Below, one piece after another: positions 31,513-33,855 of a stretch of DNA of 33,855 nucleotides. This stretch comes from Methanogenium sp. Lineage in GTDB: Archaea > Halobacteriota > Methanomicrobia > Methanomicrobiales > Methanomicrobiaceae. Numbering within the stretch: position 1 is the first letter of the stretch; every line of letters starts with the position of its first letter. The stretch spans positions 1 through 33,855 of the forward strand of contig JAUVCV010000030.1 of NCBI GenBank assembly GCA_030595665.1, read 5' to 3'. The notes under the pieces were generated by a model that made no database searches, was not told the DNA's origin, and worked only from the letters and a program-made list of their open reading frames with translations. The translations under genes and the position numbers were made by a program.

Positions 31513-32712
31513 TCACGGGGTAATCAACTCAAACCACTTGTCTCGTAAGCCCACATTATACTGCGCAATAAACATGGCATCACCAACATCAATTACTCCA
31601 TCCCGATGGACATCACTCTGGTTAATAAGTATAGGATCACTTGGGTGGGGGATATTTCCCGTAATTATTTTTAGCAAGTGCAAAGTATCTGCTTGGTTTA
31701 CAACACCATCCCCGTTTGCATCACCGTTGATAATTGTTCGGACGTAACCATCATTGAGTGTTTTAAATGGATATTGAACAGGAATGCCATCTCCATTCAT
31801 TATTGTGTACGAACAACCCGAACCCATAACAATATCCCAATAACCCTCTTCGCGTGTGGTCATCGACATGTCGATGACCGCTTGGGGTTCAATGATGCTA
31901 ATTTTCTCATTTGAATAAAATATAAAATCTTCAGACATCATCCCCATTGTGTGTCCTCCACCGCCCCGTGTCGAATAATCATATTTGTTGAAGGTTTGGT
32001 TTATTTCAAAATTCGGCCGTATTTCGGAAAAATTGTAGGAACTCTCTATATGAAGACGAGAAATATTTTCTAGATCTCCAACATAAATTTGGCCTACACC
32101 TGTATAGCCGGGTTCGACAACTAATTCGGGCGCTGTGATATTTCCGCGATATGGGAAGGGAGCTCCCATTCCATTTGAGACTAATTCACCATCTCTGTAA
32201 TAATCAAACTTAATAGGAATCATTGCTCCAGTTTTTAGATAGTAGGCATCACCTATTGGACCTTCCCATGATAATGGCGTTTCTCCAGTTTTATTTGTGG
32301 GGCGAAAGACAACATCTAATATCGGAGTGGAATTTTGAAAAGACGCTCCTTCAGGAAAATTTAGATCGGCTCTGACAGTTCCGGCAGAATACCCACCATT
32401 ATAAATTACTGATCCCTCATCATAATAATAAGAATCAATTTCTAATTCAATATTTGAGATGACTGACGTATTTGGTTTAATTGTTTCAACGACGGCAGTT
32501 GTATGGTCAAATTTTAGAACTAATTGAATCTTCCCTACATCGTTGAGATTTGAAACATAAATTGAGCCTATTGAATACTTCTCATCACTTAAATGAACCG
32601 TTGGGGCTTTTATTATGGTTGGAGAATCTGCAATAGCTGGAGAAATAATAATTAATACGCAAAGTGTGAATGACAACACCCATTTCAAATATCCATCCCT
32701 TCCAAAATTCAT
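31513..32712 (-). CDS. Secreted protein with two cohesin-like modules and a C-terminal dockerin
   Basis: 399 residues from ATG 32712, chosen because GGTGAT lies four bases upstream and it opens a normal signal peptide (hydrophobic run LSFTLCVLIIISPAIA). ATG 32745 would add 11 residues before it. Two modules of similar layout follow: TVHLSDEKYSIGSIYVSNL with QLVLKFD at about 37-75, and LVVEPGYTGVGQIYVGDL with HIESSYN at about 197-235. Both recall cohesin-type beta-sandwiches. The C-terminus is a dockerin: two calcium-binding repeats, GDANGDGVVNQAD at about 330 and HRDGVIDVGDAMFIA at about 369. The protein should be exported and join a surface or cell-envelope assembly through dockerin-cohesin pairing. 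Its stop codon is one base from the end of relic 3, and its composition is AT-rich. Confidence 0.8.
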   Translation of the reverse strand: MNFGRDGYLKWVLSFTLCVLIIISPAIADSPTIIKAPTVHLSDEKYSIGSIYVSNLNDVGKIQLVLKFDHTTAVVETIKPNTSVISNIELEIDSYYYDEGSVIYNGGYSAGTVRADLNFPEGASFQNSTPILDVVFRPTNKTGETPLSWEGPIGDAYYLKTGAMIPIKFDYYRDGELVSNGMGAPFPYRGNITAPELVVEPGYTGVGQIYVGDLENISRLHIESSYNFSEIRPNFEINQTFNKYDYSTRGGGGHTMGMMSEDFIFYSNEKISIIEPQAVIDMSMTTREEGYWDIVMGSGCSYTIMNGDGIPVQYPFKTLNDGYVRTIINGDANGDGVVNQADTLHLLKIITGNIPHPSDPILINQSDVHRDGVIDVGDAMFIAQYNVGLRDKWFELITP

Positions 32713-32745
32713 CCAAATCACCCAATAATATAATTGCCATCTCAC

Positions 32746-33048
32746 TTTGTGGATTCAGCAGGAAAGCTAAATTTAATTTTATTCAGAGACAATAAATATA
32801 TGATCATTTACACATCAAAATAATATTTGGTTCATCATCTTTTCATATGGGAGGTAACCACTCTTCTGCAACTCTGCAACTCAGCAACTCAGAAACATGA
32901 ACACAGTTCAATAATCAGAAAATAGTTACGCGATAACTCCAATTTTCCTCATCCCCGAATACTTCCAACACGCACACCTTTTCTTTATCTATCAAACCAT
33001 CCAATTCCATTCTGTGCACAGGAAATTCGTGCACAGGAGCAAATCTCC
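32746..33048. other. Gene-free stretch with an 8-base tandem repeat
   Basis: Upstream region of the dockerin gene (minus) and of the small gene at 33049 (plus). It includes three 8-base units, TGCAACTC, TGCAACTC and AGCAACTC, at 32867-32890. These fall in a 17-codon open frame from ATG 32846, which I do not consider a gene. CATATATTTATTG (minus, about 32790-32802) could be a TATA-type element. Confidence 0.45.
33014..33037. repeat. Paired GTGCACAGG repeats before the small gene at 33049
   Basis: GTGCACAGG occurs at 33014-33022 and 33029-33037, start to start 15 bases, each with the palindrome GTGCAC. The second copy runs into the AGGAG ribosome-binding site. Could be a binding site for a dimeric repressor. 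Confidence 0.5.
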
Positions 33049-33186
33049 ATGAAAGAAATAGAACAGGAAGTTCTCAACCACATCCCGGACCCGCTCGCAA
33101 AGCTCGTCCGGAAGAAATGGAATGCAGAAGGAAAGAACACCTGGCAGACTCAGCCCAATAGGGAGATGCAGGCATGCAACCGGTAG
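33049..33186 (+). CDS. Small protein of unknown function
   Basis: 45 residues, reading MKEIEQEVLNHIPDPL then a basic stretch and ending at TAG 33184-33186. AGGAG at 33035-33039 is nine bases before the ATG, a good site, and the next frame starts inside it (ATG 33174). The composition is GC-richer, unlike the AT-rich cargo to the left. Short helical protein; no family recognised. Small coupled genes of this kind are frequent at the start of archaeal mobile-element operons, which is the only functional hint. Confidence 0.5.
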   Translation: MKEIEQEVLNHIPDPLAKLVRKKWNAEGKNTWQTQPNREMQACNR

Positions 33187-33530
33187 GAAAACAAAAAGGC
33201 AGCCCCACAACAATCCCCCGCACTACCAGTGGAATGTACGGAACTGCCGATGAACAATCAGCGTCAGGAAATATAAAATCCACGGACGCTGCAGACAAGA
33301 CCTTCCACGCAGGCCCGATCCCAATCTACCTTGTCCCACAGACCATCTCCAAAGAGATCCACGCACACGGCGGGAACATCGCCGGGATCACCGTCCGGCG
33401 GACCCATCATCATACCTATATGATTTCCCTGACCCGGACCGGCCCCCAGGGGAAGAAGGCAGATGAGGCAGGTGAAGCACCATGTGCGCACTCCCTTCTC
33501 ACCGCAAATATGTTTTCGTACAGCCAATAA
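33174..33530 (+). CDS. Hypothetical protein, possibly the broken 5' part of the next gene
   Basis: 118 residues from ATG 33174, overlapping the preceding frame by 13 bases with GGGAG just upstream. It has a polar N-terminal half and a central TFHAGPIPIYLVPQTISKEIHAHGG segment. I recognise no family. Its C-terminus runs into the start of the next open frame in another frame (SYSQ, then stop, against NNRRNPAM). A single-base shift near 33530 could have split one longer gene into two; equally, these may be two overlapping genes. Confidence 0.45.
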   Translation: MQPVGKQKGSPTTIPRTTSGMYGTADEQSASGNIKSTDAADKTFHAGPIPIYLVPQTISKEIHAHGGNIAGITVRRTHHHTYMISLTRTGPQGKKADEAGEAPCAHSLLTANMFSYSQ

Positions 33531-33855
33531 TCGCCGCAACCCGGCGATGCTCTTTGACCTTATCAAGTGTCACGCCCTGATCCATTTCTGCCAGCGGGAT
33601 TATGATGAGAAAGGCAGTCTCATTGCAAATCGTGAGGACTTTTCCTATGCCCGTCGGCTCTTCCTCTCAATTTGCAGTGATGCCGGTGGGCAGGAGACGA
33701 AGCAGACCCGTAACGAAGCAGCGGCACTTGAGACAATTCTGAAGATGGGTCTTGAGATATTCACTGTCAGGCAGTTGCAACACGCACTTGGCCTCTCGTA
33801 TCAGCAGACATACCGGTTACTCCACGGCTATACCAACAACAGATCGACATACACC
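33463..33855 (+). CDS. Partial protein resembling the C-terminal part of a mobile-element replication or helicase/primase-like protein
   Basis: Open from 33433 with ATG at 33463 and running off the right edge. The peptide includes RRNPAMLFDLIKCHALIHFC then QRDYD, DFSYARRLFLSICSDAGGQETK, and VRQLQHALGLSYQQTYRLLHGYT, which has the look of a winged-helix DNA-binding segment at the end. The 'RR(N/D)xxxFxDLIxxxALxHxxQR' layout followed by an HTH is one I associate with helicase/primase-type proteins of mobile elements. That resemblance is from memory and the start is uncertain. Partial at the window end. Confidence 0.45.
   Translation, partial: MRQVKHHVRTPFSPQICFRTANNRRNPAMLFDLIKCHALIHFCQRDYDEKGSLIANREDFSYARRLFLSICSDAGGQETKQTRNEAAALETILKMGLEIFTVRQLQHALGLSYQQTYRLLHGYTNNRSTYT

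Noticed and set aside
32867-32890. Possible iteron array
   Set aside because: Only three 8-base units and no replication gene adjacent on that side; too short to call an origin.

Overview
The window reads as a chromosomal segment of a methanogenic archaeon, most likely of the order Methanomicrobiales. The basis is gene content: archaeal mevalonate-pathway genes (HMG-CoA reductase, HMG-CoA synthase, thiolase and a DUF35 partner), CTP-dependent riboflavin kinase, aIF-1A, Trm5-type tRNA methyltransferase, archaeal type IV pilin-like proteins, a DUF2769 cysteine-rich protein, TATA-type promoters and several apparently leaderless starts. The genus cannot be fixed from the sequence alone. I see no rRNA, tRNA or CRISPR array.

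Layout. 1-2.9 kb: a pilin-like protein carrying a LamG domain, a broken fragment of proC, then intact proC. 2.9-5.3 kb: a flavoprotein (HI0933/YhiN type) and a convergent NapH-like polyferredoxin membrane protein. 5.5-7.2 kb: a single-gene SLOG-SLATT protein, a predicted nucleotide-sensing membrane effector. 7.3-9.0 kb: a DEAD-box RNA helicase with an inverted repeat over its promoter. 9.1-10.0 kb: a truncated IS605-type TnpB with a terminal hairpin. 10.4-12.2 kb: DUF2769, protein-isoaspartate methyltransferase and aIF-1A. 12.3-16.2 kb: a six-gene minus-strand operon of one lipoprotein and five pilin-like proteins. 16.4-18.2 kb: DUF1015 and RimI-type acetyltransferase. 18.2-20.4 kb: divergent HMG-CoA reductase and Trm5-like methyltransferase. 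20.6-23.9 kb: operon of HTH regulator, HMG-CoA synthase, thiolase and DUF35. 24.2-25.5 kb: ribK-ribB operon.

From 25.6 kb the window changes character. Three related relics of the 3' end of a tyrosine recombinase gene (about 25.6, 28.7 and 31.1 kb, all plus strand) bracket AT-rich genes with no family I recognise: an 875-residue membrane protein, then a three-gene cassette of one small protein and two paralogous tail-anchored proteins. A transposase relic, a dockerin/cohesin-like secreted protein and a partial mobile-element-like gene follow. This looks like an accretion site where integrative elements have arrived repeatedly and decayed.

Functionally the left 25 kb is mostly housekeeping. 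HMG-CoA synthase, thiolase and DUF35 channel acetyl-CoA into HMG-CoA, and HMG-CoA reductase makes mevalonate for archaeal lipids; RibB and RibK serve flavin synthesis. The candidates for undescribed biology are the solo SLOG-SLATT protein and the AT-rich cargo between recombinase relics.
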